64,000 nucleotides of DNA from positions 109,984,823 to 110,048,822 of the forward strand of contig NC_064822.1 in assembly GCF_024166365.1 (NCBI RefSeq), written 5' to 3'. Within the stretch, counting starts at the first letter, position 1; every line of letters begins with the position of its first letter. Under the pieces are notes generated by a model that ran no database searches, was not told where the DNA came from, and saw nothing but the letters and a program-made list of their open reading frames with translations. Shown here one piece after another: positions 49,024-61,413 of the stretch. The DNA is from Elephas maximus indicus (taxonomy: Eukaryota > Chordata > Mammalia > Proboscidea > Elephantidae). Made by a program: the position numbers and the translations under genes.

Positions 49024-49212
49024 CAAATCAAATCAGTTGCTGTCAAGTCTATTCTGACTCATGGTGACCCCGTGTGTTACAGAGTAGAACTGTGCTCCGT
49101 AGTTTTCAATGGCAGTAACCTTTTGGAAGATCACAAGGCCTTTCTTCCAAGGTACCTCTTGGTAGACTTGAACTGCCAACCTTTCAGTTAGTAGCTGAGT
49201 GCTTAACCCAGG
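49024..49212 (-). repeat. AfroSINE subfamily B, antisense
   Basis: 'caaatcagttgctgtcaagt', 'gtgttacagagtagaactgt' and 'gacttgaactgccaaccttt'. Confidence 0.88.
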
Positions 49213-51719
49213 CGGCCTCAGCTAAGGGACAAGGCTTCTTTACTCTTATGTCCTCATGCTTATGTCAGTTCATCTCCAACAAAGTTTGAGAGCAAGTTGG
49301 CACATGGTTGAAATGCACTCACGTGGTTGTGGTTGGGGGAAGACTGTTCTTCCAGTCCTCCTCCCCACAGGGCCTCCTGTTTCTGTTAAGTACCTGTCAT
49401 CAAAGGAGATGAAGATGAATCCCTCTTCAGCCCCCACACCTCGATGAGTTGTCAAGTACTCTCCCTCCCACCTGAATAGGAAGCAGGAGCGGCAGGCCAG
49501 GTTGCAGGTTGAGGAACTCAGAAGTGAACTTGAGCTGAGTTTGCAGCTCTGGAGAGACTGAGGAGCAGACTTTTCTCTCGTCATTTTGGAAAGAGAGGAT
49601 TGAGAGGCCGCCCCTTTAAATAGCATTCCCGTAGGAGGCAGATCACATCCATCCGTCACCCGCTGCCAAAGCATCATTTTTGGTCTCTATCAAACTCAAA
49701 ACTTGTTGAAAGGGATAATGGGGGCAGGGGGAGTGAGGAGACAGGGTCTCCAGGAGGCAGGGAGCAGCTCAAAAGCTGAAAAGGAGAGAGAGTACTGAGA
49801 TTGGGTAGAAGAATGCTGGAAAAGGTGGGGGTGGGGGACAAGAGGAAGAGACAGAAAAGAATGGTAGTCTTTTGAGCCTATGAACGGGACAATTTTACCC
49901 TGTCCTTATCACTTTAGAGCTGGAGTATGGCAGAAATGGGATTGAATTGCAACAAGAGGAATAAGGTTGAGGTTAAATGCCAGGACTAGTGACTAAAGAA
50001 AGAGAAAGAGAACCACATAGTGGAAAAGGCACTGGAAAATGTTGGGGAACTTGTCAAACAAAGGGGAATAGACTAGATGGTCTCTAAAATCTCTTTCATG
50101 AATAACTTTTTTGGTTATAAATTTCCCTTTTCTTAAAATGGGTTAGGAGTTGGGAGCGTGAAAGGGAAGGGGTGGTGGTATGCCACTGTATTGACAAGAA
50201 ATATTGAGAGATCCCTCTGGAAATGTATCTGCCTCTTTTCCACCTTTTCTAGTTTAAATACCTGCTTAAATTGGGGAGTACTTTAGCTCTAACCCTAATT
50301 TCCTAATTAAAGCTCTTTAGTTTTAATCCTAATTTGCAATTCTTTTGTAGTCCATCCCTTTTTCCATTGATAAGAAATGAAATTGCTTCCAAATTTTAGA
50401 ATTGGATTGTGCAGGAGTGTGACTAGGGTCTCCAAGGCAGCTATTTCTTCGCTGGCACTTTTTCTCTGGCAAGGAAGGGGAAGGGGGATGTGTGCTGAAT
50501 TTAGGTGGACAGAAAAGGGAAGTCTCAGTGTTCTTTCCACTTCTTTCTCCGTCTCCGACTCCGCCCTCTCCTTCTCTACTTCCTGGGAGCTGGTTCTGCT
50601 GATACTTTTGTCCTGCCAGATTTGAAAGCCCGACCTAACTTGGCAATTCTTTTATGTTGGGAGTCTTAGCTGTGATAAGTCTTCTTTTTCTTCATGCTAC
50701 CACTTCACTTCTTCTCCATTGCCCGGGGAAGGGGCCTCTACCAGATATTTAGAATAAATACCTTCTCCTGCTGACCCTTCTTTCCAACCTCTAGAGTTCT
50801 TGAAATTAAAATTTACCTCCTGGGATTCTGCACTAGTGGCCTGTTTTGAATCCAGCAGTTAGTGAATATTACACCCTTTTGTTTACCTTCGTAGAATTTT
50901 CCTCAATGCCAAAGTAAGTGACCATTAAGGAGAACAACCCTAAGGAAGAGAGGTGGTTTCTGGAAGAGTCCCAGGTAGGACTCAGTTGGATGGAAAAGGC
51001 TTCCCTCTGTTACAAGGTCTTGAGTTCAAATTCCAGCTCATTTGTTCAGCAAATGTTTATTAAACAGCTGGGCTGTTTTGTGTTGGGACTTTAGCTTTTA
51101 GATTTCTTTCACTGAAGATGGATAAGAGGAAATGAGCTGGAACGGTGCAGGAGGGATAGAGGTGAGTATCAGGAATGATTTCATGACTGCGTGGGGTCAT
51201 ATGTAGTCAAGGATGGTGTGGTGCTGCCTGGTCTGGAGAGCTCTGAACTTGTGAGAAATTCCCAGCGGCCAGAGGTGTAGTTAGAGGCACGCTGAAGCAG
51301 GCTAGGGCAATGAAGACAGGGTCAGGAAGATCAGGCTGGGGTAGCAGAGGAGAGAGCTCCTTCAAAGACAGGAGCTCAGGTGTGAGGACCTGATCTGAGG
51401 CAGAGTTTACTCAGCCAGAGTGGCTAGGTTCCCCAGGGAGAGCTCTAGACCCATCCCTACCCCTCCCGCACACACCGGACACACACGCAGCTAGGCACAT
51501 GTGGATACATGAGAGCGCGCACACATACACGGAAACTCAAAACACACACCAAGTGAACGCATACAACCACCCACCCCGAAGTCCTGAGCGCCCCCTGCCC
51601 TGCACTCAGTAAACACGCACTCACATAGCCCCGCGCGGGCTACTGCGGCCGCTCGTACTGGGCGCCTGTGTGCGTGCGCTCGCCCTTGGGCTCTCGTGTC
51701 TGTGTGTGCCCCCGGCTTC

Positions 51720-52022
51720 CAATCGTTCCTTTGGGAGAGGGAGGAGACGCTGCGAGGAGTGAGAGACTGGCGGGCAGGCAGAGGAGAAGGGAGGGGGAGC
51801 GGGGTGGGGGGGAAACTGGCCGGGGGAGGAGAGAGGCGAGGAGGCGGCTCTGGCAGCGCGCGGCGGCGGTGGCGGCGGCAGCGGCAGCGGCGGCGCGGAG
51901 AGCTCGGACTGGGAGCCCAGAGCTCGGCTGGGCAGCGGGAGAGGAAGAGCCGCAGAACTGCAGCTCTGCCAGCTTGGGCCGAGCCTAGAGACACCAGCCT
52001 GGCTGGTCCACGCCAGCTGCAG
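51720..52022 (+). other. PDE1B: Probable PDE1B non-coding first exon (5' UTR)
   Basis: The GC-rich stretch ends CTGCAG followed by the donor GTGGGA at 52023. Splicing to the acceptor CCGTAG at 52099-52104 joins it to the exon with the PDE1B start codon. No ATG occurs between about 51760 and 52022, so the leader has no upstream start. The left boundary (start site) is a guess. Confidence 0.55.
51857..51898 (+). repeat. PDE1B: CGG/CAG-type trinucleotide run in PDE1B leader
   Basis: Imperfect run of GGC units with AGC and TGG interruptions in the presumed 5' UTR. Confidence 0.85.
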
Positions 52023-52117
52023 GTGGGAAGGGGCCGGGAGGGGGGTGAGAGTCTCCGGCTAGGGGCCGAGGCTGAGTCGCGGTCCTGTCTCCTCTGTTCC
52101 GTAGACAGAGGCTGAGC

Positions 52118-52227
52118 ATGGAGCTGTCCCCCCGCAGCCCTCCCGAGATGCTGGAGTCGGATTGTCCGTCACCCCTGGAGCTGAAGTCAACCCCCAGCAA
52201 GAAGATGTGGATTAAGCTTCGGTCTCT
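52118..52227 (+). CDS. PDE1B: PDE1B first coding exon (N-terminal 36 codons plus 2 nt)
   Basis: Encodes MELSPRSPPEMLESDCPS...KKMWIKLRS and two bases of Leu. This is recognisable as the PDE1B1-type N-terminus. PDE1B is a dual-specificity phosphodiesterase hydrolysing cAMP and cGMP, activated by Ca2+/calmodulin, cytosolic, and prominent in striatal neurons and myeloid cells. The basic amphipathic stretch at the exon end (KKMWIKLRSL) is the beginning of the N-terminal calmodulin-binding helix; the rest, and the catalytic HD-type domain, lie in exons beyond the window. The exon proper starts at 52105 after CCGTAG. ATG has A at -3 and G at +4, a strong start context. Donor GTGAGT at 52228. No downstream PDE1B exon was found up to 64000. 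Confidence 0.93.
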
Positions 52228-52752
52228 GTGAGTACCCGACTGGGGAGTGGGGGGAAGGGACCTTAGGGAGCAGTTGGAGGGGGGGAGACAACGGGGGGGG
52301 GTTGCTGGAGCTGGCTGGTGGATTCTCTCAGGCACACATGTTGGCAACTGCGAGGAAACACGGCCCTGACACTCATGGCCAGGCCACATGTGCAAGGCAT
52401 GTGCGGAGCAAGCCGGCTGCTTGGAGGGGGCTTAGGAGTTTCAAAGGTAGCCTTGTGCCTGCGGACCCCCGGATGACACACGGAGCGGAGAGGCGGCATA
52501 GCATGTGCAGGGTGGCAGGGCTGCAGACTGGCAGCATTCAGGAGGTGCCAGGCTGACTCACACGTATCCATGTGTGCAGGCTGTGCAGATGTAAGACACA
52601 TCACATGTGTGTAGCATGAGTGTCTGTGGGTCACAGGTGCGTGGAAGTGATTGCATATAGCTGCAGACCTAGTGCATGGGGCTACTTGTGCCAACCTGTG
52701 GGTAACATGCATCTCGGTTGGGATTGGTAGTTTCTAGCTCCTGCATTTGACA

Positions 52753-52775
52753 GGGGGTGGGGGCGGGGGCGGGGG
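52753..52775 (+). repeat. PDE1B: Four G5 runs with single-base loops
   Basis: G5-T-G5-C-G5-C-G5, an exact G-quadruplex motif overlapping GC boxes, about 525 bp into the PDE1B intron. Confidence 0.92.
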
Positions 52776-55073
52776 CCCATACCTGAGATGTTCATCTCTC
52801 TTGAGGCCTGGACACTCGCTCTGCATATTAATTATGGAGGACCACCTGGAAGCTGGGGGTGGAGCCCCCACCTGGCAGCTGGAACTGGGGGAGGAGGTGA
52901 AGAAAGATTGGTTGATGGAGCAAGATAACTGGCTTGATCAAAGCCTTTTTGTTTATGTAGAGTCTCCGGGATCTCCAAGCACGTTTAGGCATCTTAATGT
53001 TGCAGGACCTGGGCATGTGGGGAGGAATAAAGGGAGAAAGAAAGGACTCAGGTGTCCATATTCCAGTCCGGTGGGGTTGAGAGGAACTTTTTTCCTGCTC
53101 CTTAGAGAAAGAGAAGATTAGGTCAAAGACTAAGCCATCTAAGTGTGTTTACCTCTCAGTCTGCTTCCACTGGGTAATTTCTGCAGTCTGTTGATTCTTA
53201 ATCAGCAAGGGAAGATGCCCCCCTCCCTGAGATGATTCCCCATGGCCCCAGGAAGGAGGCAGCAGTTGGGAAAGTATGGATGTTTAGTGAGAAAATACAG
53301 TACTTAGCCTTGAATCCATCGCCTCCCCAATATCCTCAGTAGCTAGCACTGAAGCTTTCCATTTCTGGATTCTCGTGGAGGAGAAGATGGATAGATGCTT
53401 ATGATTGTGCTGTTCTTTAAATACTTCACCTGTGGCAATAAGATGACGCCTTTATATTGGGCAGGTGGGTCTGATTTATACACTAGCTGCTTAGAGAGGC
53501 CTTAGGAGAACTGAGGCTTAGTGGGCAACAAGGCTTGGAATCCAAATGTGCTTCTCAGTCCCCCTCCCTTGCCTCTAGCCAATGCAATTTAATGGGCTCT
53601 ATGAAGCGCGAAGTGCAGCATTGGGATGAGTTCTGGGATGAAGAAATTGGAAAGCCAGATTGAATTGATTTTTGTTGGGAGGAGCACTGGGTGATTCTTG
53701 ATGGAAAATGACTCTCTGTTAATAGTAACTAAGCTTGGATGATGGACAAGTAAGGAAGTGGTTGAAAGCCAAAGAAGGGACCTCAGGGTCTAGAAATGGG
53801 AGAATTCAAGGTGTCTCGGAATGGCTTCCCAACAGCACTAATGGGTCATCATTTATTCCCTTGTTTCCATTCCAGATAACCAGACTCTAAACTGGGTTTT
53901 ACCAGCGTCACTATTTCCCACACCTTGCTTACCAGAAGTCTTTCCTGAAAACGAATTGCTATTTCTTCCTTTAGACTGACATGTGCTCAGTGGTGGGAGA
54001 AGAGGATTCCCAGAAGGAGGCATTGAAACCTGGAGAGAGAAGGGAGTAGAGGCAGCTGCCCCTACAGAGTGTGTTAGCTGAGATGTCCTTACATGAGATT
54101 AAAGTGGACAAGGATCACTAATGTTATTGATTTGATTATTCTGGTCTTCACTTACTCTAGCATTCTGGTCCTTAAGAATGTAATACATGTAATAACTTAT
54201 CCAGAAAAGTACTATCTCCTTATTCTTAATTACCGGAAAGAGATTCTCAAGCCCTCTTTCTCAAAGCAGTGAAAAATCTTGATATCAAGATAGACCCCAA
54301 GTTGATGGCCCTGTTTGAACGTTGGGAAGGTTTTGACAATCAGATAAAGGGGAGAGAATTTAGGACTTTTGCTGGGTAGGCGGAAGAAACTCCCCAACTC
54401 ATAGGGCTGGGCTGTTTCTGAAGAAGAGAGCAAAAAGGTGTTCCTTCCTTAAAATGAAAATAGACACCCCCCACACCCCGACATGACCACCTGTTTCCAA
54501 ATGGGCCTGGGAGGCAGTTGTTTAGTCTGGAAATAGAATGGTGGATGTGATTATCTCAGGATTTGGGCACTGAATGGAAATAAGGATAGATGAATTATAT
54601 ATATATCTTGATTTCCTTAACATGTCCTATTTTTCCTCTCTACCCTTTTAATTTTTAATCTAGGACATCTAGACTTTCTTCAGGGAGGCTGGGCCTGGTG
54701 TTTTTACCTCTGGAAAACCCACACTAATATAATCCTGTGGGGTAGTTTCTTGCTGGGAAGGGCATCCAGGAATTGTGTTTCCCACACTAGAACCCTGTCA
54801 GGGTGAATTCAGAATCTGAAGCAGGTGAGAGGAAATATGAGCTGGAGAGAGTCTCTACCATGGGATTTCACCCCTACATAGGAGGAAAATTTTCCTAAGT
54901 AGACTCATAAACTCAAGCGTGAGAGAGGCTGGGAGGGGCAGTCTGGAGATGATGGGTTGGCCAGGATGATTTTCAGCATCTCCAGCCCTAAGATGAAGGA
55001 TTTGACTTGCCTGCCTACCATTCTCTGGGATCAGGCCTTACAAAGTATAGTGAGGCCAGCAGAGGTAGAAGGG

Positions 55074-55619
55074 TTTTTTTTTTTTTTTTAGATGAGGTTT
55101 TACAGAACTAGTTTCTCATTAAACAGTTAGTGCACATATTATTTTATGACATTGGTCAACAACCCTACAACATGTCAACACTGTCCCTTCTCAACCTTGG
55201 CTTCCTTATTACCAGCTTTCCTGTTCCCTCCTGTCTTCTAGTCCTTGCCCCTGGGCTGGTGTGCCCCTTTAATCTCATTTTGTTTTATGGGTCTGTCCAA
55301 TCTTTGGCTGAAGGGTAAACATCAGGAGTGACTTTATTACTGAGCTGAAAGAGTGTCCGGGGGCCATACTCTTGGGGTTTCTCCAGTCTCTGTCCGGCCA
55401 GCAGGTCTGGTCTTTCTTTTTGAGTTAGAATTTTGTTCTACATTTTTCTCCAGCTCTGTTCGGAATCCTCTATTATGATCCCTGTCAGAGCAGTCAGTGG
55501 TGGTAGCTGGGCACCACCTAGTTGTACTGGACTCAGTCTGGTGGAAGCTTTGGTAGATGTGGTCCACTAGTCCTTTGGACTAATCTTACCCTTGTGTCTT
55601 TAGTTTTTTTCATTCTCCT
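55074..55619 (-). repeat. Afrotherian L1-type LINE 3' end
   Basis: T-tract, then the same 3' UTR family as 4863-6029 ('gcccctgggctggtgtgccc'). GGTAGAAGGG flanks it at 55064-55073 and 55620-55629. Confidence 0.88.
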
Positions 55620-55689
55620 GGTAGAAGGGGCTTTCTATGTCTTTTGTGAATCAAGAAAAAATATGAACAGAGATTGATTTGTCATTCTT

Positions 55690-55850
55690 AGCTCATTCAT
55701 TCATTCATTCATTCAACAAGCAGTTATTGAGTGCCTCCTGGGCCGGCAGTGTGCTGGATGCTGGGGATACAGTGGTGAACAAAATGGATATGGTTCTTGC
55801 TCCATAGGAGCTTGTAATCTGGTTCAACTCGATCAAGTGGTTATGTGAAC
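55690..55850 (+). repeat. L2-like ancient repeat fragment
   Basis: 'cattcattcattcattcaac', 'ttattgagtgcctcctgggc' and 'gctggggatacagtggtgaa', the common L2 3' theme, with a short ATTC microsatellite. Confidence 0.6.
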
Positions 55851-57237
55851 AGTGGGTGAGGCACTCTGTTCCTCATTTTGCTACACCCATCTAAGCGATA
55901 GAATTTACCACCCTGGGTTTCTGCCTGATCTTTTTCTTAGGGGGGTTACACATGCAGAAAAAGCGCAGATATTAATTCTCTGTTCTCTGTGCTCCATTCC
56001 TCCTGAAATTTTACATTTTACAGATAGGACTTTATTTTTCCTTGGGGAGAGTATAGACACAGTTCCTTTCTCTTATCCTTCCTCCACATGATACATACCT
56101 GGGAACCCCAAGGTCAATGTCCTGAGCTGTGGTTCAAGGTCATTGTAGCTGAGCTGGAGCAAGGACTCAGTTGGATTTTTTTTTGCTCATCCTTTGTTTC
56201 ATCAGAGTCTAGCGTGGTACCTGGAATGTAATAGACACTCAATAAATGCTGTTAATTAAAGGAAAGAACAAGTGAATTCATGAACATATGTGCTTATGTC
56301 ATGGAGCCCAGTTCTCTCTCTGATCCTATAATGCGTATACATCTGCATGCAGAGGGAGGGAGTAACGAATGGGGACAGAAAAAAGGGAGATGATGTTGTT
56401 TTTGAGACAGTGATGGTGTGGGGTTTGTAGACCCCAGGACAGAGCCTGGAACTGAAGGAGTTACAGAGAGGATACAGAAACATGTTACATGGATTATGTG
56501 AACGAGATGTGTCAGGATAAAATTGTGCATGTCTCACATGTATACATATGTGTCTGGGTACGAGGGGTCAATGTGTGTGCCGGGGGCATTTTGTGTCCAT
56601 CATCCATGATTATGTCTCTTTGTTTATATATGACGTGTATGATAATATATGTGTTGGGAAGGTATGCACTTACCTGAATACCTGAAATTGTCCTATGTGA
56701 GTGAAATGATGTATGTGTGTATGTGAGTGTGTGTAGGTAATAAGATAATGCATATGTGTGATCTTGTTTGTGGCACACTCACTCAAATTTTTTGACAATC
56801 CTGGAGAGTTCCAGTGGGCAAGAGGAGGAAGATGAGGGACTGGACTGGGTGCCTCATCTATTCACCCCACTTTTGTCCTCATTTTGTATATGCTCCATAG
56901 GGTGAGCTTCTGTGGTTCTTACCAGTTTTGAAAATCGTACTGCTATCCTCCTCCTCTACATACAGCTGTGGAGCTGCTGTAAAGACTGCAGGATAAACTG
57001 TGGCTCCCTGGACCTCTGGAGAAAAAGGAACGTCCTTTCACCTGGCCTTGGCAGGATGATTTTTAATACCTTCCTCCCTGGACTAGCCCCTCCTCCTTTA
57101 TTTCTAACCATGGCAGGCGCAATTTCTCCTCCCTGGTTTTTAACCCCCATACTCCCATCAGATGTCCTCTATGTCTGTCTTTCCTCCATCAGCTCTGTCT
57201 TGAACAAGGATTGTGTGGTATCTCTGGATGTTGCTGT

Positions 57238-57369
57238 TGTTGTTAGGTGCTATCGAGTCAATTCCAACTCATAGCAACCCCATGTGCAACAGAATGAAAT
57301 GCTGCCCAGTCCTGCGTCATCCTCATGATTGTTGTTATGTTTCAGCCCATTGTTGCAGCCACTGTGTCA
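57238..57369 (-). repeat. AfroSINE variant, antisense
   Basis: 'gttgttaggtgctatcgagt', 'catgtgcaacagaatgaaat' and 'cccattgttgcagccactgt'. The same variant as 525-722, so it forms a third subfamily here. Confidence 0.82.
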
Positions 57370-59221
57370 AGATAGAAAGTGGATAATTCAGGCAGCAAGG
57401 TAAAGGGGAGGTACAGGGGTAGGGGAAATCAAAGTGAGATCCAAGGAAGAATTTCACAAACCTTTGGTTGTAAAGGTGACTGGAGGGAATAGGGACTCAG
57501 GGTGGTGGTAGTGGAAGAGCATAGGTATTGGAGTTGGGAGACTTGAGTTTGATTTCATGTTCCCACTATGCCAATTACTAGCTGTGTGAACTTGAAGTCA
57601 CTTTATCTGTCTGAATTTGTTCCTCCTTTGATATCATTCATATGAAAGATCTTTCAGCATGGGAAATCTTGCTGTGTGCAGAGGCAGGCGAATGAAAATG
57701 AGCGTGACCACTGGCTGGGTTGTGGCAGAAGGATCAAGATTCAAGAGGGAAGAATATGAATCACCTAATAGGCTTGAGTCCTGGTGTCTGGGACATGATT
57801 TGGAAGAGAGCCATATCGATGAATGGTTGTCTGGAGGGGGTGAGGCGAAGTGTTTGAGCTTAGAGAATAGAAAGCTGAGTGAGGCTGGAGGAGGGCTTTC
57901 CTACAAAGGGTGTGGGCCACTGAGGCCAGAAGAAAGGAGGGTGACTTACTCTTCATCATGCCTTTCCCCAGTCATCAAACTAGAGGTGGGTGGAGCAATT
58001 GCAGTCCTGAGACATGGTGGGTCTTGGAAGCCTGAGGGGTGTCATATGTGGGTTCTGTAAGTATTGGAGGAATTTTTCTCTGGCATTTATCCTAAGTCCC
58101 TAGGCCTGGGAGTATTTTTATCAGGTATGCCACATCCTATTTTAGAGAATCTCTAAAGTCCCTAAGAACCCATATGTCATTCTGCTCATCCAGGAGCCCC
58201 AGGAGGTGGGTTGGAAAAAGACTGTGAGGGGAGATTCCACATTTGAGGTTGTCTTCGTCATTTTGGCTGGGAGGAAGGTGTAGGAAGTTGGGAACACTAC
58301 AGGACTGTAAAGACAGGGGAGGGACTCAGTAGGAGAGGAGCCTGGACATCTCTGGACCTTTCTCCACCCGCCCCCTGCCCTCTGCCCAGGGAGTTCCTGA
58401 AGTCAAAGGAGTGAGTAGTTGTCTCCCCAGCTTTCCCACTGTGTTCTCCCAATCTCTCAGACTGGGATGGAGGAACAGAGAACCTTGAAACTGACCTTCC
58501 TCTCTTCTGAGTCTTTAAAGAAATCCTTGAGGATTTGTCTCCAACTCCTTTGCTCCTTCTCCTTTCCTCTTCTCTGATTCCTTCTGTGTCTTCTCTACAC
58601 CTTCTCTCCTTTGACCTCATCTTTCTCTGGCTTCTCTTTCTCTGCTAGGCTCTGTTTTGCTCTTCTTTCTTGTGCCACTTCCTCTTTATGTCCCTTCCTT
58701 TTCACTTAGCCTCTTACACTTACCTTCAGTTCTCCTACTCTTCCCTCATCTTAGCTGGGAGTCAGAAAATCTCTGGGGCAGTCTCCCCTCACCCAAGTGT
58801 TGCTGTGGTGATGGGCAGGATAAGTTTGCTGCAGGCACCGTTTAAGGCCTTCTTAGGAGTCCAGCCTCAGCTCCTGTCTTCTGCAAGGCCTTTCTTTTGC
58901 CTTCTCAGTGACCTCATCTTCCCAGCTCCTCTGGAGAGGAAGACAAGTAATTCCCCTTGACTCTCAGGGGGCCGATTTTCTCAGGTACGGAAGTTGAGTA
59001 GCTATTTTCCAAGTCTCCTCAGGACAATAGCAGAGAAAGAGGGACAAAAGCAGGGCAGCAGGTGGGGTGGAGGTGAGACAACTGGGGAGACTGGAAGTTG
59101 TATGATAATGAAATTGTCTCCTAAGGGAGGAAGCCTTAATGGTCAGAGAGCATCCTGGGAAGGGCCAAAGATGGGAACTGAGGAAAGGAAGTGTTATTAA
59201 GAAGGGAAAAGGAGCCCCCAA

Positions 59222-59511
59222 ATACCCTTTCAGCTCAGTAATGAAGCCTCTCCTGAGGCTCATACTTCAGCCAAAGATTAGACAGGCCTATAAAACAAAA
59301 TGAGACTAAAGGGGCATACCACCTCAGGGGCAAGGACTAGAAAGCAAGAGGGGACAGAAAAGCTTGGGAATCCAAGGTTGAGAAGCGAGAATATTGACAT
59401 GTCATGGAGTTGTTAACCAATGGCACAAAACAACATGTATAAAAATTGTTTAATGAGCAGCTAGTTTGTTCTGTGATACTTCATCTAAATTACAGTAATA
59501 ATAAAAAAAGA
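59222..59511 (+). repeat. Afrotherian L1-type LINE 3' end
   Basis: Sense copy of the 55074-55619 family ('aggggcataccacctcaggg' -like, 'gtttaatgagcagctagttt'), ending in 'aataataaaaaaag'. Flanks share GAAAAGGAG (59206-59214, 59512-59520). Confidence 0.85.
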
Positions 59512-61257
59512 GAAAAGGAGAAAATTGAGTTGTTATCCATTCAGTTCATGGAGGTCTAATGCCAGTGTTTTTGCCACTCTGCCTCAGGCATCCCCCAGTT
59601 CTGTTCCCGTTCCTCTCCCCTCAGCTCCTGTTGCATCTGAGAAGCTTACTGCTGTCTGAGAAGAGAACATCAAATTAGGGTTCTACTTCAGCATCCCAGA
59701 CCTGGCCGCAGTCTACTGAGAGAGCTGGGATGGGGGTTTTGATGGAGAAGCAGGCTTGGTGGGAAAAGGGCCAGGGCATATCCAGAAAGAAGCCTGGGGG
59801 CAAGCTAGAAGAGGGGTGCTTCAGGTGGTACTGTTGGATACAGCCAAGCTCCCAGGTCAGTTGATTCTGCAGCTGCAATGAGAAGTCATATTTGCAAATA
59901 ATTATGGTGGCTGCAGTGGGGTGATCAGGCTGCCAGCTGGTGTTGGCACCATTTAGGTTGGGGATGGAGCTTGGCTTATATGTATGTGGGGGCTCAATGA
60001 TTCTCTGGCAGGCAGGACCTGGGGGCTAGGTAAGCTTCTCCTTTCACTCCTGCTCCTCAGCTTCCCTGTTCCCCTGTTTATCAACTTTTCCATCTAGCTT
60101 AGCAATCCCTCCTTAACTCTCTCCTTCATGCCCACCTTGTTTGGAAATTTCTTGGGGTCTGGACCGACAGAGCACACATGCCAACAGTGTTGTCAAGTTC
60201 GCTAAACCCTGATCCCCTCTCTACCATGCAGCAACTTTAGAAATTCCAATCTGAAAGAAATATAATAAATCAAATTGCACTAGGTTCACCCCAAAGACTT
60301 CTTTATCTCTCGTTTGTGCCTTTTCTGCTTTTCTTTGAAATGCCAAGAAAATCTGCTGTTGTTTTGGTTGCAACAAAATGGATTGAAGACAGATATGCAG
60401 AACTTCCTGGAAAGGTCAAAGAAGCTAGGAGGTGACCTTCCTATGATGATGAAGAAAGCCACCCTCCTCCTTTAAGCATCAGGTTAGAGCTGGGTTGGGG
60501 AAAGCAGTGAGCCAGTCAGAAAGAATGAACTGTGGAATCTGGGAATGGAGGCCTAGGCATCCTACTTCCCTAGTGCTTCCAACTCTGGCACTGAATTTGA
60601 GAACCCTAAAGTGCTACAGATAAGGAAACTGATGCCAGAGCTGGGTGGTAAGGTGGAGGGCAGGGCTGGGACCAGAGCCAGATTCCGCTGATCCACACAG
60701 TCTAGTGCTACTCCTATCACATCTGCAGTCGGTCCCCTGCCAGGCTTCCAACTCACTTTCCCATCCTAGGCTGCCTTCATTCAACATCTCTTAGGTCCCC
60801 TGGAAGCAGGACATCTGCTGGGAACGTCTGTTGGGATGTTGTTTAGAGGGCTGGTGAGGTGGTCCATGTGGAGGGTAGTTAGTGAGCAGAATTAAAAGGT
60901 GCAGGGAAGGAGAAGAGAGGGGTGTACAGGTGAACAGGAGCCTCCTCTCTGATTTGCCTTCCTCTGACCACCTTCCTCCCTCTCTCAAGGGTTGAAGCCT
61001 GAAGGAGAGTTGACTCATTTTGTGTGCTGGGCTGGGAGCTAGGACACACTGGTTCTTATCAACCTGGGCTAAAATTCAGGCAGCTTAGATTATCCCCTTC
61101 CGCATCTGACCAGAGCTGTGCTGGGTTGTTGCTGGAGTAGGAACACCTGTTAGAAACATCTTCCAGCTTCCAGTCAGGAGCAGATAGTAATACTGAAAGA
61201 GGGAGCTACCTTTAGACACAGGCACCTTGGAAGCCAAGCTGACTCCTCCCCCTCTCC

Positions 61258-61413
61258 TTCTGTGTTTGCCATGAGTGGATCCTGACTCACAGTGACTCTA
61301 TAGAACCGAGTAGAGCTGCCCCATAGGGCTTCTAAGGAGCTGCCGGTAGATTTGAACTGCTGACCTTTTGGTGAGTAGCCAAGTTTTTAACTACTATGCC
61401 ACCAGGGCTCCCC
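61258..61413 (-). repeat. AfroSINE, antisense
   Basis: 'gtttgccatgagtggatcct' to 'actatgccaccagggctccc'. Confidence 0.9.

Larger units (their letters stand above)
44731..51479. other. Intergenic region between NCKAP1L and PDE1B
   Basis: Contains AfroSINEs (45196-45385, 46108-46270, 48195-48366, 49024-49212), L1M (46490-46920), MIR-like DNA (46960-47110, 47935-48130) and a TA/CA microsatellite (48154-48193). No protein-coding frame with gene-like features was found. 49220-51480 appears unique and may hold PDE1B upstream regulatory DNA. Confidence 0.65.
51480..52130 (+). promoter_or_regulatory. PDE1B: CpG-rich promoter region of PDE1B
   Basis: A sharp rise in GC and CpG content immediately upstream of and including the PDE1B first exon, with GCGCGC-type stretches, GC-box-like GGGGCGG-type cores and no TATA box at a sensible distance. 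The layout is that of a dispersed CpG-island promoter. The exact start site cannot be fixed from sequence. Confidence 0.75.

Noticed and set aside
49270..49677. 135-codon minus-strand frame between the genes
   Set aside because: Isolated, no recognisable domain, biased Ser/Leu content, no promoter or poly(A) context seen.
51491..52115. Several 100-170 codon frames on both strands over the PDE1B first exon
   Set aside because: High GC content depletes stop codons. The products are low-complexity Arg/Gly/Pro/Ala, and one runs across the exon 1 donor and the intron.
56912..57274. 120-codon + strand frame in the PDE1B intron
   Set aside because: It runs into an AfroSINE, has no recognisable similarity or splice-site support, and a minus-strand frame overlaps it equally well.
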